The position numbers were made by a program, and so were the translations under genes. From Gammaproteobacteria bacterium (lineage in GTDB: Bacteria > Pseudomonadota > Gammaproteobacteria > Ga0077536), in the NCBI GenBank assembly GCA_020849475.1, contig JADLGE010000004.1:1-64000 (forward strand): a DNA stretch of 64,000 nucleotides, in the 5' to 3' direction. The notes under the pieces are model-generated. The model saw only the letters and a list, made by a program, of their open reading frames with translations, had not been told where the DNA came from and ran no database searches. Shown here piece after piece: positions 1-8,511 of the stretch. Each line of letters starts with the position of its first letter. Position 1 is the first letter of the stretch.

Positions 1-65
1 GGCCAGCCGCGCTTGCGGATGATGCCCTTCCACGTCCCTGCCGGCGTCTTGACGAAAGTCGCCAT
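1..65 (-). CDS. Site-specific integrase (tyrosine recombinase), N-terminal fragment cut by window edge
   Basis: Only the first 21 codons lie in the window; the gene runs off the left edge. The reading begins MATFVKTPAGTWKGIIRKRG, which matches the usual start of the SAM-like N-terminal domain of phage or island tyrosine recombinases as I know them. A strong ribosome site (GGAGGT, 71-76) lies 5 bases before the ATG. The gene points away from the tRNA-Lys gene whose 3' end is about 90 bases upstream, the standard arrangement of an integrase next to its tRNA attachment site. The catalytic domain is not visible, so the family call rests on the N-terminus and the context. Confidence 0.75.
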   Translation of the reverse strand, partial: MATFVKTPAGTWKGIIRKRGW

Positions 66-76
66 GGTTCACCTCC

Positions 77-106
77 GTGTACCCCAAGTGTACCGAAAGT
101 GTAACC
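77..106 (-). promoter_or_regulatory. Three phased GGTACAC-like repeats in the integrase leader
   Basis: On the minus strand GGTTACAC, GGTACAC and GGTACAC follow each other with start-to-start spacing of 11 bases (plus-strand copies begin at 77, 88 and 99). They end directly before the integrase ribosome site. Helically phased direct repeats in this place suggest a binding site for a repressor, excisionase or the integrase arm domain. The binding protein is unknown. Confidence 0.5.
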
Positions 107-153
107 GCTGACTGGGTTAGTTCAAGGTCGATGCCCGTAACTAACTGTTTTTA

Positions 154-229
154 TGGTGGGCCGTGCAGGGATCGAACCTGCGACCCTCGGATTAAAAGTC
201 CGGTGCTCTACCAGCTGAGCTAACGGCCC
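154..229 (-). tRNA. tRNA-Lys (anticodon TTT)
   Basis: The 76-base minus-strand sequence folds as a standard tRNA. The 7-bp acceptor stem GGGCCGT/ACGGCCC is complete, the anticodon loop is CTTTTAA with anticodon TTT, the T-loop region reads GGTTCGATCC, and CCA is encoded at the 3' end (complement of 154-156). The integrase gene follows its 3' end, so this tRNA is the likely attachment site of an island. Confidence 0.97.
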
Positions 230-463
230 CAGTGCGAACTGGAGGTGCGAGGCCGGCCGCGTGACCGACATCGCGCTGCCGTGGACGAGTGTTCGCCCGC
301 GGCAGGGGGCGCAATCCTAACGAATCCCGCCATGGCAGTACAGGGCGGGCACGGCCGAAAAGCCGCGAATTTGGCCCAATTGTCCCCTCAACCGCGCGCG
401 GCGCTTGAATTTTCGGAATTCGCCGCCATGATCGCGGCTCTTTTTCACGGTACGGGGACCGAC

Positions 464-784
464 ATGCCGATTTATGAATATCAGTGCCAGGAGTGCCAGC
501 ACAAGCTCGAAGTCATGCAGCGCATGAGCGACGCGCGCCTGACCACCTGCCCGACCTGCGGCAAGGAATCCCTCACCAAGCTGGTGTCGGCGGTCGGATT
601 CCAGTTGAAGGGCACCGGCTGGTACGAGACCGACTTCAAGGGCAAGCCCAAGACCCCACGTGGCGGCGACGGCGAATCGTCGTCGAGCTCCAGCAGTTCG
701 AACAGCAGCACCTCGAGCTCGGACTCGGGTGCCTCGGACAGCAAGGCCAAGACCTCCACCGCCAGCGCCGGCGCCGGCGACTGA
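464..784 (+). CDS. FmdB-family zinc-ribbon protein
   Basis: The product has 106 residues. The N-terminal 45 residues form a zinc ribbon with two pairs of cysteines (YQCQECQHK and TTCPTCGKE), typical of the FmdB putative regulatory family. The C-terminal half is a serine-rich low-complexity tail ending in Ala/Gly, likely disordered. The ATG at 464 was chosen because the family signature MPIYEYQC begins there; the longer upstream reading lacks homologous character. The gene stands alone before aspS, a common position in proteobacteria. Its biochemical role is unknown; zinc binding follows from the cysteines. Confidence 0.9.
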   Translation: MPIYEYQCQECQHKLEVMQRMSDARLTTCPTCGKESLTKLVSAVGFQLKGTGWYETDFKGKPKTPRGGDGESSSSSSSSNSSTSSSDSGASDSKAKTSTASAGAGD

Positions 785-802
785 GTCGGCGCGGCGCGTC
801 CA

Positions 803-837
803 CGCGCGAGGGCCGCCGTCGTTGCGGCCCTCGCGCG
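803..837 (+). terminator. Strong GC hairpin between fmdB-like gene and aspS
   Basis: Bases 803-816 and 824-837 are perfect inverted repeats of 14 bp with a 7-base loop (CGTCGTT). It lies 18 bases after the upstream stop codon and about 60 bases before aspS. No T-run follows, so this is not a textbook intrinsic terminator; it may pause polymerase, protect the mRNA end, or act as a terminator without a U-tract. Confidence 0.5.
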
Positions 838-897
838 CAATCCGTATCATGCCCGCCTCCCCGGTCTTAGCTCATTGATTGGACAGCACCTTTTTCT

Positions 898-2676
898 ATG
901 CGTACCCACTACTGCGGCGAACTCGACGAAACCCTGGTCGGCTCTGAGGTCGTTCTTTGCGGGTGGGTCCATCATCGGCGCGACCACGGCGGTGTGGTGT
1001 TCATCGATCTGCGTGATCGCGAGGGCGTGTGCCAGGTCGTGATCGACCCTGACACCCCGGCCGCCTTCGCTGCCGCCGAGCGTTCCCGCAGCGAGTACGT
1101 GCTGCGCGCCACCGGCAAGGTGCGCCTGCGGCCGGAAGGCACGGTCAACGCGGAGCGCCGCACCGGCAAGATTGAAGTGCTGGTCAAGCACCTCGAGATC
1201 CTGAACGAAGCGCGCACCCCGCCTTTCCAAATCGACGAGAAGAACGTCAGCGACGACACCCGTCTACGCTACCGGTACATTGATCTGCGCACCGAGCGCA
1301 TGCGCGAGAACCTGCGCCTGCGTGCTCGCGTGGCCCGCGAGCTGCGCGGCTACCTCGACGGCAACGGCTTTCTCGAAATCGAAACGCCGATGCTGACCAA
1401 GGCCACGCCGGAAGGCGCGCGCGACTACCTGGTGCCGAGCCGCACCCATCCCGGCCGCTTCTTCGCGCTGCCGCAGTCGCCGCAGCTGTTCAAGCAGATC
1501 CTGATGATGTCGGGCATGGACCGCTATTTTCAAATCGTGCGCTGCTTCCGCGATGAAGACCTGCGCGCCGACCGCCAGCCGGAATTCACCCAGCTCGATA
1601 TCGAGATGTCCTTCATCGACGAAGCCGACATCACCGGCATGATGGAAGGCATGATTCGCCAGGTGTTCAAGACCGTGCTCGATGTCGAGCTGCCGAATCC
1701 GTTTCCGCGCCTGACCTATGCCGACGCCATGCAGCGCTATGGTTCGGACAAACCTGATCTGCGCAATCCGCTGGAACTCGTCGAAGTGGCGGACCTCATG
1801 CGCGAGGTCGATTTCAAGGTGTTCGCCCAGGCCGCGAGCCGCGACGACCACCGCGTCACGGCGCTGCGCGCGCCGGGCGGCGGCAAGCTGTCGCGCAAGC
1901 AGATTGATGATTACACCGCCTTCGTCGCCATCTACGGTGCCAAGGGCCTGGCCTATATCAAGGTCAACGATCGCAAGGCCGGCATCGAAGGCTTGGCCTC
2001 GCCCATCGTCAAATTCATGCCGCCGGCGGTGGTCGAGGCGCTGCTGGACCGCGTCGGCGCCGAAGACGGCGACTTGGTGTTCTTTGGCGCCGACAAGGCG
2101 CGCATCGTCAACGACGCACTCGGCGCGCTGCGCGACAAGCTGGCCGCCGATCTCGACCTCGTGGCCAAGACCTGGGCGCCGCTGTGGGTGGTCGATTTCC
2201 CGATGTTCGAGTGGGACGAGGACGACAAGCGCTGGGCCGCGCTGCATCATCCCTTCACCGCGCCGGCCGACGCCGATAACGTCGCCGACGCGCCGGGCAA
2301 GGCCATTTCCCGCGCTTACGACATGGTTTTGAACGGCTCGGAAATCGGCGGCGGCTCGATTCGTATCCACAACTCGCAGCTGCAGAGCAAGGTGTTCGGC
2401 CTGCTCGGCATTGCGGACACGGAAGCGCAGGAGAAATTCGGCTTCCTGCTCGAAGCCCTGCAATACGGTTGCCCGCCCCACGGCGGCATCGCTTTCGGTC
2501 TCGATCGCCTGGCCATGCTCATGACTGGCGAGACTTCGATCCGCGAAGTCATCGCCTTCCCCAAGACCCAGACCGCGAGTTGTCCGCTGACTTCGGCGCC
2601 GAGCGAAGTCAGCGAACGGCAGTTGCGCGAGCTCTCGATACGCCTGCGCAAGGGCGCCGGCGCTGACAAGGAATAG
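898..2676 (+). CDS. aspS: Aspartyl-tRNA synthetase, probably the non-discriminating Asp/Asn type
   Basis: This 592-residue class II synthetase charges tRNA-Asp with aspartate in the cytosol. Visible parts are the N-terminal OB-fold anticodon domain (about 1-105), the motif 2 region with [19 protein letters not shown], the bacterial GAD insertion (about 290-420) and motif 3 ([13 protein letters not shown]). Length is normal for bacterial AspRS. In the anticodon domain residues H30 and G81 correspond to the histidine and glycine that mark the Pseudomonas aeruginosa non-discriminating enzyme, whereas E. coli has Leu and Lys. It may therefore also make Asp-tRNA-Asn for GatCAB, which is not in this window. 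Confidence 0.97.
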   Translation: MRTHYCGELDETLVGSEVVLCGWVHHRRDHGGVVFIDLRDREGVCQVVIDPDTPAAFAAAERSRSEYVLRATGKVRLRPEGTVNAERRTGKIEVLVKHLEILNEARTPPFQIDEKNVSDDTRLRYRYIDLRTERMRENLRLRARVARELRGYLDGNGFLEIETPMLTKATPEGARDYLVPSRTHPGRFFALPQSPQLFKQILMMSGMDRYFQIVRCFRDEDLRADRQPEFTQLDIEMSFIDEADITGMMEGMIRQVFKTVLDVELPNPFPRLTYADAMQRYGSDKPDLRNPLELVEVADLMREVDFKVFAQAASRDDHRVTALRAPGGGKLSRKQIDDYTAFVAIYGAKGLAYIKVNDRKAGIEGLASPIVKFMPPAVVEALLDRVGAEDGDLVFFGADKARIVNDALGALRDKLAADLDLVAKTWAPLWVVDFPMFEWDEDDKRWAALHHPFTAPADADNVADAPGKAISRAYDMVLNGSEIGGGSIRIHNSQLQSKVFGLLGIADTEAQEKFGFLLEALQYGCPPHGGIAFGLDRLAMLMTGETSIREVIAFPKTQTASCPLTSAPSEVSERQLRELSIRLRKGAGADKE

Positions 2677-2817
2677 CGCGCAGCATCTTTACCAAGAGTT
2701 TACGCAGGCGTGCTCGCCACGCTTGTATTCGACAGGTAGGCTGACCATATTCGATTGCACGGGGCCGCGCCGTGGCCCCCGCGTCGCAACCAACCCGCCG
2801 TCCGCGGCCCGACACCT

Positions 2818-3897
2818 ATGCGCAGTGACGTCATCCCCCATCTCGCCGTCGATACCATCGTCCACACCCGCGTGCCGCCGGTGGTGCGTGAACATCTCGA
2901 GGCAAGCGAACGCGAGCGTCTGCGTGCCGAGATCAAAAGCCTGCTCATCGCCAACAACGCCGTGCTGGTGGCCCATTACTACACCGATCCCGAGCTGCAG
3001 ACGCTGGCCGATGAAAGCGGTGGCTACGTGTCGGATTCGCTCGACATGGCGCGCTTCGGCCACGAGCACCCGGCCTCGACCCTGGTGGTGGCGGGCGTGC
3101 GTTTCATGGGTGAGACCGCCAAGATTCTGAACCCTGAAAAGCGTGTGCTGATGCCGGATCTGAAAGCCGACTGCTCGCTCGATCTCGGTTGCCCGGCCGA
3201 TGCCTTCAACGCTTTTTGCGACGCCCACCCGGACCGCACCGTGGTGGTCTATGCCAATACCAGCGCGGCGGTCAAAGCGCGCGCCGACTGGATGGTGACC
3301 TCCGGCATCGCGCTTGACGTGGTGCGCCATCTCCATGCCCAAGGCGAGAAGATCATCTGGGCGCCGGATCGTTACCTTGGCGATTACATCCGCACCGAGA
3401 CCGGCGCCGACATGCTTCTGTGGAACGGCGCCTGCATCGTGCACGAGGAATTCAAGGGCGTCGAGCTCAAGATCCTGCGCGAGCAGCATCCCGAGGCGCG
3501 CGTACTTGTGCATCCCGAGTCGCCGCCGTCGGTCATCGAACAGGCCGACTATGTCGGCTCGACCACCGGCCTTATCAACGAAGTGAAGAGCCACCCGGCC
3601 CGCGAATTCATCGTCGCCACCGACAAGGGCATCTTCCACAAGATGCAGCTCGCCGCGCCGGGCAAGCACTTGATTCCGGCGCCGACCGCTGGCCGCAGCG
3701 CGACCTGCAAGAGCTGTGCGGAATGTCCGTGGATGGCCATGAACGGCCTGCGCTCGCTGCGCGAAGTATTGGCCAGCGGCGCCAACGAAATCCTCGTGCC
3801 GGAAGACATCGCAGTGCGCGCGCGTCGTCCGATCAAGCGCCTGCTGGACTTCGCGGCGGCACAAAAGCGCGTGGTCATGAGCAACAACGACGCCTGA
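2818..3897 (+). CDS. nadA: Quinolinate synthase A
   Basis: The 359-residue enzyme condenses iminoaspartate with dihydroxyacetone phosphate to quinolinate, the first dedicated product of de novo NAD synthesis. It needs a [4Fe-4S] cluster; the candidate ligands are the cysteine in [10 protein letters not shown], the one in NGACIVHEE and one in the C-terminal CKSCAECPW motif. The motif [11 protein letters not shown] near the N-terminus is typical. The start at 2818 fits family length; an upstream in-frame ATG at 2755 would add a Pro/Arg-rich extension without family character. nadB is not nearby. A 141-base gap separates it from aspS, so it may have its own promoter. Confidence 0.96.
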   Translation: MRSDVIPHLAVDTIVHTRVPPVVREHLEASERERLRAEIKSLLIANNAVLVAHYYTDPELQTLADESGGYVSDSLDMARFGHEHPASTLVVAGVRFMGETAKILNPEKRVLMPDLKADCSLDLGCPADAFNAFCDAHPDRTVVVYANTSAAVKARADWMVTSGIALDVVRHLHAQGEKIIWAPDRYLGDYIRTETGADMLLWNGACIVHEEFKGVELKILREQHPEARVLVHPESPPSVIEQADYVGSTTGLINEVKSHPAREFIVATDKGIFHKMQLAAPGKHLIPAPTAGRSATCKSCAECPWMAMNGLRSLREVLASGANEILVPEDIAVRARRPIKRLLDFAAAQKRVVMSNNDA

Positions 3898-3980
3898 GCG
3901 CGCTCTCGACGCTGCATCGCAGCGCATGATTTGCGACAATGCCCCTTATTTCCAAGCGCAGACTTCATCGCGGGTGAACC

Positions 3981-4730
3981 ATGGCCGGACACAGTAAATG
4001 GGCCAATATCAAACATCGCAAGGGCAAGCAGGACGCCAAACGCGGCAAACTGTTCACGCGCCTGATTCGTGAAATCACCGTTGCCGCACGCACTGGCGGC
4101 GGCGACGCGAGTTCCAACCCGCGTTTGCGTGCGGCGATTTACGACGCCCTGAACGCCAACATGACCAAGGACACGGTCGAGCGCGCGGTGGCGCGCGGTG
4201 CGGGTGATAACGAGGCCGACAACTACGAAGAGATTCGTTACGAGGGCTACGGCCCGGGCGGCGTGGCGGTGATCGTCGACTGCATGACCGACAACCGTAA
4301 CCGCACCGTCGCCGAAGTACGCCACGCGTTCTCCAAATGCGGCGGTAACCTCGGCACCGATGGCTCGGTGGCCTACATGTTCAAGAAGGTCGGCCTGCTC
4401 GATTATGCCAAGGGCAGCGACGAAGACGCGGTGATGAGCGCGGCGCTGGACGCCGGTGCGGACGACGTCATCGTCAACGACGATGGTTCCATCGAAGTGC
4501 TGACCGGTCCCGACCAGTTCAGCGAGGTCAAGGACGCGATGGTCGCCGCCGGTTTCGAACCGGAGAACGCGGAAGTCACCATGCGCGCCGCCAACCAGAG
4601 CGAACTCGACGCCGACAACGCGCAGAAGATGGTGCGACTGTTGGATATGCTGGAAGACCTCGACGACACCCAGAAGGTCTACTCGAACGCCAGCATCTCC
4701 GACGAAATCATGGCTAGCCTCGGCGCCTGA
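3981..4730 (+). CDS. yebC: YebC/PmpR-family regulatory or translation factor
   Basis: The 249-residue product starts [20 protein letters not shown], the hallmark of the YebC family, and carries the usual acidic middle region. Family members have been described as DNA-binding regulators and more recently as helpers of translation through difficult proline motifs; which role holds here cannot be read from sequence. It sits directly before ruvCAB with an 18-base gap, the usual proteobacterial order, and probably shares their transcript. Length is standard. Confidence 0.95.
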   Translation: MAGHSKWANIKHRKGKQDAKRGKLFTRLIREITVAARTGGGDASSNPRLRAAIYDALNANMTKDTVERAVARGAGDNEADNYEEIRYEGYGPGGVAVIVDCMTDNRNRTVAEVRHAFSKCGGNLGTDGSVAYMFKKVGLLDYAKGSDEDAVMSAALDAGADDVIVNDDGSIEVLTGPDQFSEVKDAMVAAGFEPENAEVTMRAANQSELDADNAQKMVRLLDMLEDLDDTQKVYSNASISDEIMASLGA

Positions 4731-4748
4731 GCGGCGCCACCATCGCGC

Positions 4749-5255
4749 TTGACTGTCATCATCGGCATCGATCCGGGCTCCAGGGTGACGGGCTATGGCG
4801 TGGTGCGCACCGTCAAGCAACGCACCGAGTATCTGACCTGCGGCTGCATCCGCCTCGCCACCGACGGCAGTTTCGACGAGCGCCTGGTGCAGTTGTACGA
4901 CGAACTGTCGGCGGTCATCGCCGAATACGGGCCGGCCGAAGCCGCCATCGAAAAGGTTTTCATGAACCGCAACGTCGATTCCGCGCTCAAGCTTGGCCAC
5001 GCCCGCGGCGTGGCGATGGTGGCGGCGCGGCGTGCCGGCGTGCTGGTCAACGAATATTCCGCCACGCAGATCAAACAGAGCGTGGTGGGTCGCGGACATG
5101 CCGACAAGGCGCAGGTGCAACACATGGTGAAGTTTCTGCTCGGCCTGTCCCAGGCGCCCAGTGCCGACGCCGCCGACGCGCTGGCCGCGGCGCTCTGCCA
5201 TGGCGCGATGCGCGACGGCAATGCGCGCATAGCGCTGGCGGGAGGCGCGCGATGA
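4749..5255 (+). CDS. ruvC: Holliday junction resolvase RuvC
   Basis: The 168-residue endonuclease cuts Holliday junctions together with RuvAB. The RNase H-like fold is marked by IIGIDPGS with the first catalytic Asp, AIEKVF with the catalytic Glu, and the C-terminal SADAADALAAALCH with the remaining acidic residues. The start is TTG at 4749; no ATG in frame would keep the first strand with its essential Asp. The stop overlaps the ruvA start (ATGA), so translation is coupled. Confidence 0.95.
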   Translation: MTVIIGIDPGSRVTGYGVVRTVKQRTEYLTCGCIRLATDGSFDERLVQLYDELSAVIAEYGPAEAAIEKVFMNRNVDSALKLGHARGVAMVAARRAGVLVNEYSATQIKQSVVGRGHADKAQVQHMVKFLLGLSQAPSADAADALAAALCHGAMRDGNARIALAGGAR

Positions 5256-5851
5256 TCGGGCGCATCACTGGCGTGCTGCTTGAAATGCGTCCGCCGCAGC
5301 TCATCGTCGATTGCAATGGCGTCGGCTATGAAATCGAAGCACCCATGACCACCATCTGGGCGCTGCCGGAAATCAACCAGAAAGTTTCGCTCTACACCCA
5401 TCTCACGGTGCGCGAAGACGCGCACCTGCTCTATGGCTTCGTCACCGAGAGCGAACGCGCGCTGTTCCGCAGCCTGCTGCGCGTCAACGGCGTCGGCACC
5501 AAGATGGCGCTCGTGATTCTGTCGGGCATGGATGCCAATGCCTTCGCCGAATGTGTGCATGCCGGCGACACCGCGCGCCTGACCGCCCTGCCCGGCATCG
5601 GCAAGAAGACCGCCGAGCGGCTGATCATCGAAATGCGCGACCGCGTGGAGCGCGTCGACAGCGCGGTCACCCTGCCATCCAAAGTGGCCAATCCGCGCCT
5701 GGTCGATGCCGCCGCCGACGCCATCGCCGGCCTCATCGCGCTCGGCTACAAACCCCACGAGGCCAGCCGCTTCGTGCACGGTCTCGATACCGAAGGCATG
5801 AAAAGCGAAGAGATCATCCGCGTGGTGCTGAAGGGCCTGGCGCCAAAATGA
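5252..5851 (+). CDS. ruvA: Holliday junction branch migration protein RuvA
   Basis: The 199-residue protein binds the four-way junction and loads RuvB. The N-terminal OB domain begins MIGRITGVLLEMRPPQLIVD. Two helix-hairpin-helix motifs follow (LLRVNGVGTKMAL and LPGIGKKTAERLI). The C-terminal third, the RuvB-interacting domain, is present after an acid-poor linker. It overlaps ruvC by 4 bases and is followed by ruvB after 36 bases. Confidence 0.96.
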   Translation: MIGRITGVLLEMRPPQLIVDCNGVGYEIEAPMTTIWALPEINQKVSLYTHLTVREDAHLLYGFVTESERALFRSLLRVNGVGTKMALVILSGMDANAFAECVHAGDTARLTALPGIGKKTAERLIIEMRDRVERVDSAVTLPSKVANPRLVDAAADAIAGLIALGYKPHEASRFVHGLDTEGMKSEEIIRVVLKGLAPK

Positions 5852-5887
5852 GCGCCCCACGCGACATTCGCCTGAGCGGGGCCGCCC

Positions 5888-6931
5888 ATGTCTGATGGTG
5901 ACCGCCTGATCACGGCGTCTTTGAATTCCGACGATGTACAGCTCGAGAATTCGATACGGCCCAAGCTGCTGTCCGATTACATCGGCCAACCGGCTGTGCA
6001 TGAGCAGATGGAGATCTTCATCGGCGCCGCCCGCCAGCGCGGCGAGCAGCTCGATCATGTGCTGATCTTCGGGCCGCCCGGACTCGGCAAGACCACGCTC
6101 GCGCACATCATCGCCAATGAACTCGGCGTCAATCTGCGCCAGACCTCGGGCCCGGTGCTGGAACGCGCCGGCGATCTGGCCGCGCTCCTGACCAACCTCG
6201 AGCCGCGTGACGTGCTGTTCATCGACGAGATTCATCGCCTGTCGCCGGTGGTCGAGGAGATCCTCTATCCCGCGATGGAGGACTACCAGCTCGACATCAT
6301 GATCGGCGAAGGCCCGGCGGCGCGCGCCATCAAGCTCGACCTGCCGAAGTTCACGCTGGTCGGCGCCACCACCCGCGCGGGGCTGTTGACCTCACCGCTG
6401 CGCGACCGTTTCGGTATCGTGCAGCGCCTCGAGTTCTATTCCGAACAGGATCTCGCACGCATCGTCACGCGCGCCGCGCGCATTCTCGACGTGCCGATAG
6501 AAGCCGGCGGCGCCCACGAGCTCGCGCGCCGATCGCGCGGCACGCCGCGTATCGCCAATCGCCTGTTGCGCAGGGCCCGTGATTACGCCCAGGTTAAGGC
6601 CGACGGCGTACTTTCCACCGAGGTTGCATCACGGGCTCTCGATTTGTTGAACGTCGACATGCATGGCTTCGATGTCATGGACAGGAAACTGTTGCTCGCC
6701 ATCATGCAGAAGTTTGATGGTGGACCGGTAGGCGTCGACAGCCTGGCGGCTGCCATCAGTGAAGAGCGCGGCACCATTGAAGACGTCATCGAGCCCTATC
6801 TCATCCAGCAGGGCTTCTTGATGCGCACCGCGCGCGGGCGTGTCGCGACGCGCTCTGCCTGGCTGCACTTCGGCCTGGAAATGCCGCAAGCAGTGCGCGC
6901 CATGCCCGATCTGTTCGAAGGCGGCGAGTAG
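5888..6931 (+). CDS. ruvB: Holliday junction branch migration ATPase RuvB
   Basis: The 347-residue AAA+ motor drives branch migration. Walker A is [14 protein letters not shown], Walker B is [10 protein letters not shown], sensor 1 lies in [20 protein letters not shown] with its arginine finger region, and a winged-helix C-terminal domain ends the protein. Length matches the family. The next gene, ybgC, starts 5 bases after the stop, so the recombination genes probably read into the Tol-Pal operon. Confidence 0.97.
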   Translation: MSDGDRLITASLNSDDVQLENSIRPKLLSDYIGQPAVHEQMEIFIGAARQRGEQLDHVLIFGPPGLGKTTLAHIIANELGVNLRQTSGPVLERAGDLAALLTNLEPRDVLFIDEIHRLSPVVEEILYPAMEDYQLDIMIGEGPAARAIKLDLPKFTLVGATTRAGLLTSPLRDRFGIVQRLEFYSEQDLARIVTRAARILDVPIEAGGAHELARRSRGTPRIANRLLRRARDYAQVKADGVLSTEVASRALDLLNVDMHGFDVMDRKLLLAIMQKFDGGPVGVDSLAAAISEERGTIEDVIEPYLIQQGFLMRTARGRVATRSAWLHFGLEMPQAVRAMPDLFEGGE

Positions 6932-6936
6932 GCACG

Positions 6937-7350
6937 ATGCTGAAAGACACCTTCCTGTGGCCCGTCAGGGTCTATTACGAGGACACCGATGCCGCCGGCA
7001 TCGTCTACCACGCCAACTACCTGCGCTTTATGGAACGCGCGCGCACCGAATGGTTGCGCACGCTCGGCTTCGAGCAGGATGCGCTGGCGCGTGAGCATGG
7101 CGTGGTGTTCGTCATCATCGAGTCGACGCTGGCCTTCAAGCGCGCCGCGCGCTTCAACGATGAACTCGTGGTGCGCTCGGCGCTCGAAAGATTGCGCGGC
7201 GCCACGATCGAATTCGCGCAGAGCGTCACCGATTTGTCGGGCACAGCCCTGTGCACCGCTCGCAATGTGGTGGCCTGCGTCACCGCCGGCAACCTGCAAC
7301 CGCGACGTATACCCGCGCACATGATGGAGATATTCAAGGGTGGAGACTGA
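6937..7350 (+). CDS. ybgC: Tol-Pal-associated acyl-CoA thioesterase YbgC
   Basis: The 137-residue hotdog-fold thioesterase carries the 4HBT motif with the catalytic Asp in VYYEDTDAAGIVYHANYLRFMERARTEW-like sequence (residues about 10-35). YbgC hydrolyses acyl-CoA or acyl-ACP thioesters and is usually the first gene of the tol-pal cluster. Its link to Tol function is not settled. The 3' end overlaps the tolQ start by 11 bases. Confidence 0.94.
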   Translation: MLKDTFLWPVRVYYEDTDAAGIVYHANYLRFMERARTEWLRTLGFEQDALAREHGVVFVIIESTLAFKRAARFNDELVVRSALERLRGATIEFAQSVTDLSGTALCTARNVVACVTAGNLQPRRIPAHMMEIFKGGD

Positions 7351-8014
7351 TCTTTCGATTGCGAATCTGATTTTGGGCGCGAGCGCGCTGGTCAAATTCG
7401 TCATGCTCATTCTGCTGTCGGGTTCGGTGGCGTCGTGGACGCTGATCTTTTCCAAGCGGCGTCAGATGCTCGTCGCCAAGCGCGAGATCATGGAATTCGA
7501 GGATGAGTTCTGGTCGACCGAGGATCTGACGCGGCTGTTCAACCGCGTCGCCGCCCACGCCGAGGACGCAACCGGCATGGAGCGCATCTTCGAATCGGGC
7601 TTTCGTGAGTTTGCGCGCCTGCGCAAGCGCGGCGGCCTCGATACCACCGATATTCTCGACGGCGCGCAGCGCGCCATGAAAGTCACCGTCAACCGCGAGC
7701 TCGAAGCGCTCGAGAATCACCTGCCGACGCTCGCGACAATCGGTTCCATCAGCCCCTATGTCGGCCTGTTCGGCACGGTGTGGGGCATCATGAATTCCTT
7801 CCAGTCCTTGGGCAACGTGCACCAGGCGACCCTCGCGATGGTTGCTCCCGGTATTTCGGAAGCGCTGGTCGCGACCGCCATGGGCCTGTTCGCGGCGATT
7901 CCGGCGGTGGTGGCCTACAACCGATTCGCCAGTGACATCGACCGCATCTTCGGCCGCTACGACATCTTCGCCGAGGAATTCCTCGCGATTCTCCGCCGCC
8001 AGGCGCACGACTGA
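7340..8014 (+). CDS. tolQ: Tol-Pal energy-transducing protein TolQ
   Basis: The 224-residue inner-membrane protein is the MotA/ExbB-type proton channel partner of TolR. It has one hydrophobic helix near residues 15-35, a long cytoplasmic loop, and two further helices in the conserved block GTVWGIMNSFQSLGN to ALVATAMGLFAAIPAVVAYN. The GTG start at 7340 overlaps ybgC; it gives the family-typical beginning and length. Confidence 0.95.
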   Translation: METDLSIANLILGASALVKFVMLILLSGSVASWTLIFSKRRQMLVAKREIMEFEDEFWSTEDLTRLFNRVAAHAEDATGMERIFESGFREFARLRKRGGLDTTDILDGAQRAMKVTVNRELEALENHLPTLATIGSISPYVGLFGTVWGIMNSFQSLGNVHQATLAMVAPGISEALVATAMGLFAAIPAVVAYNRFASDIDRIFGRYDIFAEEFLAILRRQAHD

Positions 8015-8024
8015 GCGCACGACC

Positions 8025-8483
8025 ATGGCAGGCGGTGTATCACAGGGCAATTCGCGCCGCGGGCGCAAACGCGTGATGGCGGAAATCAACGTCGTGCCGT
8101 ACATCGACGTGACGCTGGTGCTTTTGATCATCTTCATGATCACCGCGCCGCTGGTGACCCAGAGCGTGCAGGTTGAACTGCCGCAGGCGCCGTCGCAGGT
8201 GGTCGATTCGAGCGACAACGAACCAGTCAACGTGACGGTCGACCGTGAAGGGCAGATCTACGTCGACATCGGTGAAAACCCTGAGCAGCCGGTGGACGAG
8301 GCGACCCTGGTGACGCGGGTCTCGGCCATCATGAAATACAAGCCTGAGACCCAGGTCTATGTCGGCGGTGACAACGGCGCCGATTATGGCAACGTGGTGC
8401 GCGCCCTGACCGCGCTGACCAGCGCCGGCGTGCAGAGCGTCGGCCTGCGCACCGATCCACCCAGCGCAAAGGCGCAACATTGA
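8025..8483 (+). CDS. tolR: Tol-Pal energy-transducing protein TolR
   Basis: The 152-residue protein has a short cytoplasmic basic N-terminus, a single transmembrane helix (about 26-44) with the proton-pathway aspartate in VPYIDVTLVLLIIFMITAP, and a periplasmic domain that binds peptidoglycan. The ATG at 8025 lies 10 bases after the tolQ stop; a much longer reading through tolQ in this frame is only an overlap artefact. ExbD/TolR family membership is clear. Confidence 0.94.
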   Translation: MAGGVSQGNSRRGRKRVMAEINVVPYIDVTLVLLIIFMITAPLVTQSVQVELPQAPSQVVDSSDNEPVNVTVDREGQIYVDIGENPEQPVDEATLVTRVSAIMKYKPETQVYVGGDNGADYGNVVRALTALTSAGVQSVGLRTDPPSAKAQH

Positions 8484-8511
8484 GCGACATGGGCGCCCGG
8501 ATAGCTTTGTC

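Noticed and set aside
1264-2481. 405-codon minus-strand frame opposite aspS
   Set aside because: High-GC shadow of a well-conserved synthetase; no start context and no recognisable domain.
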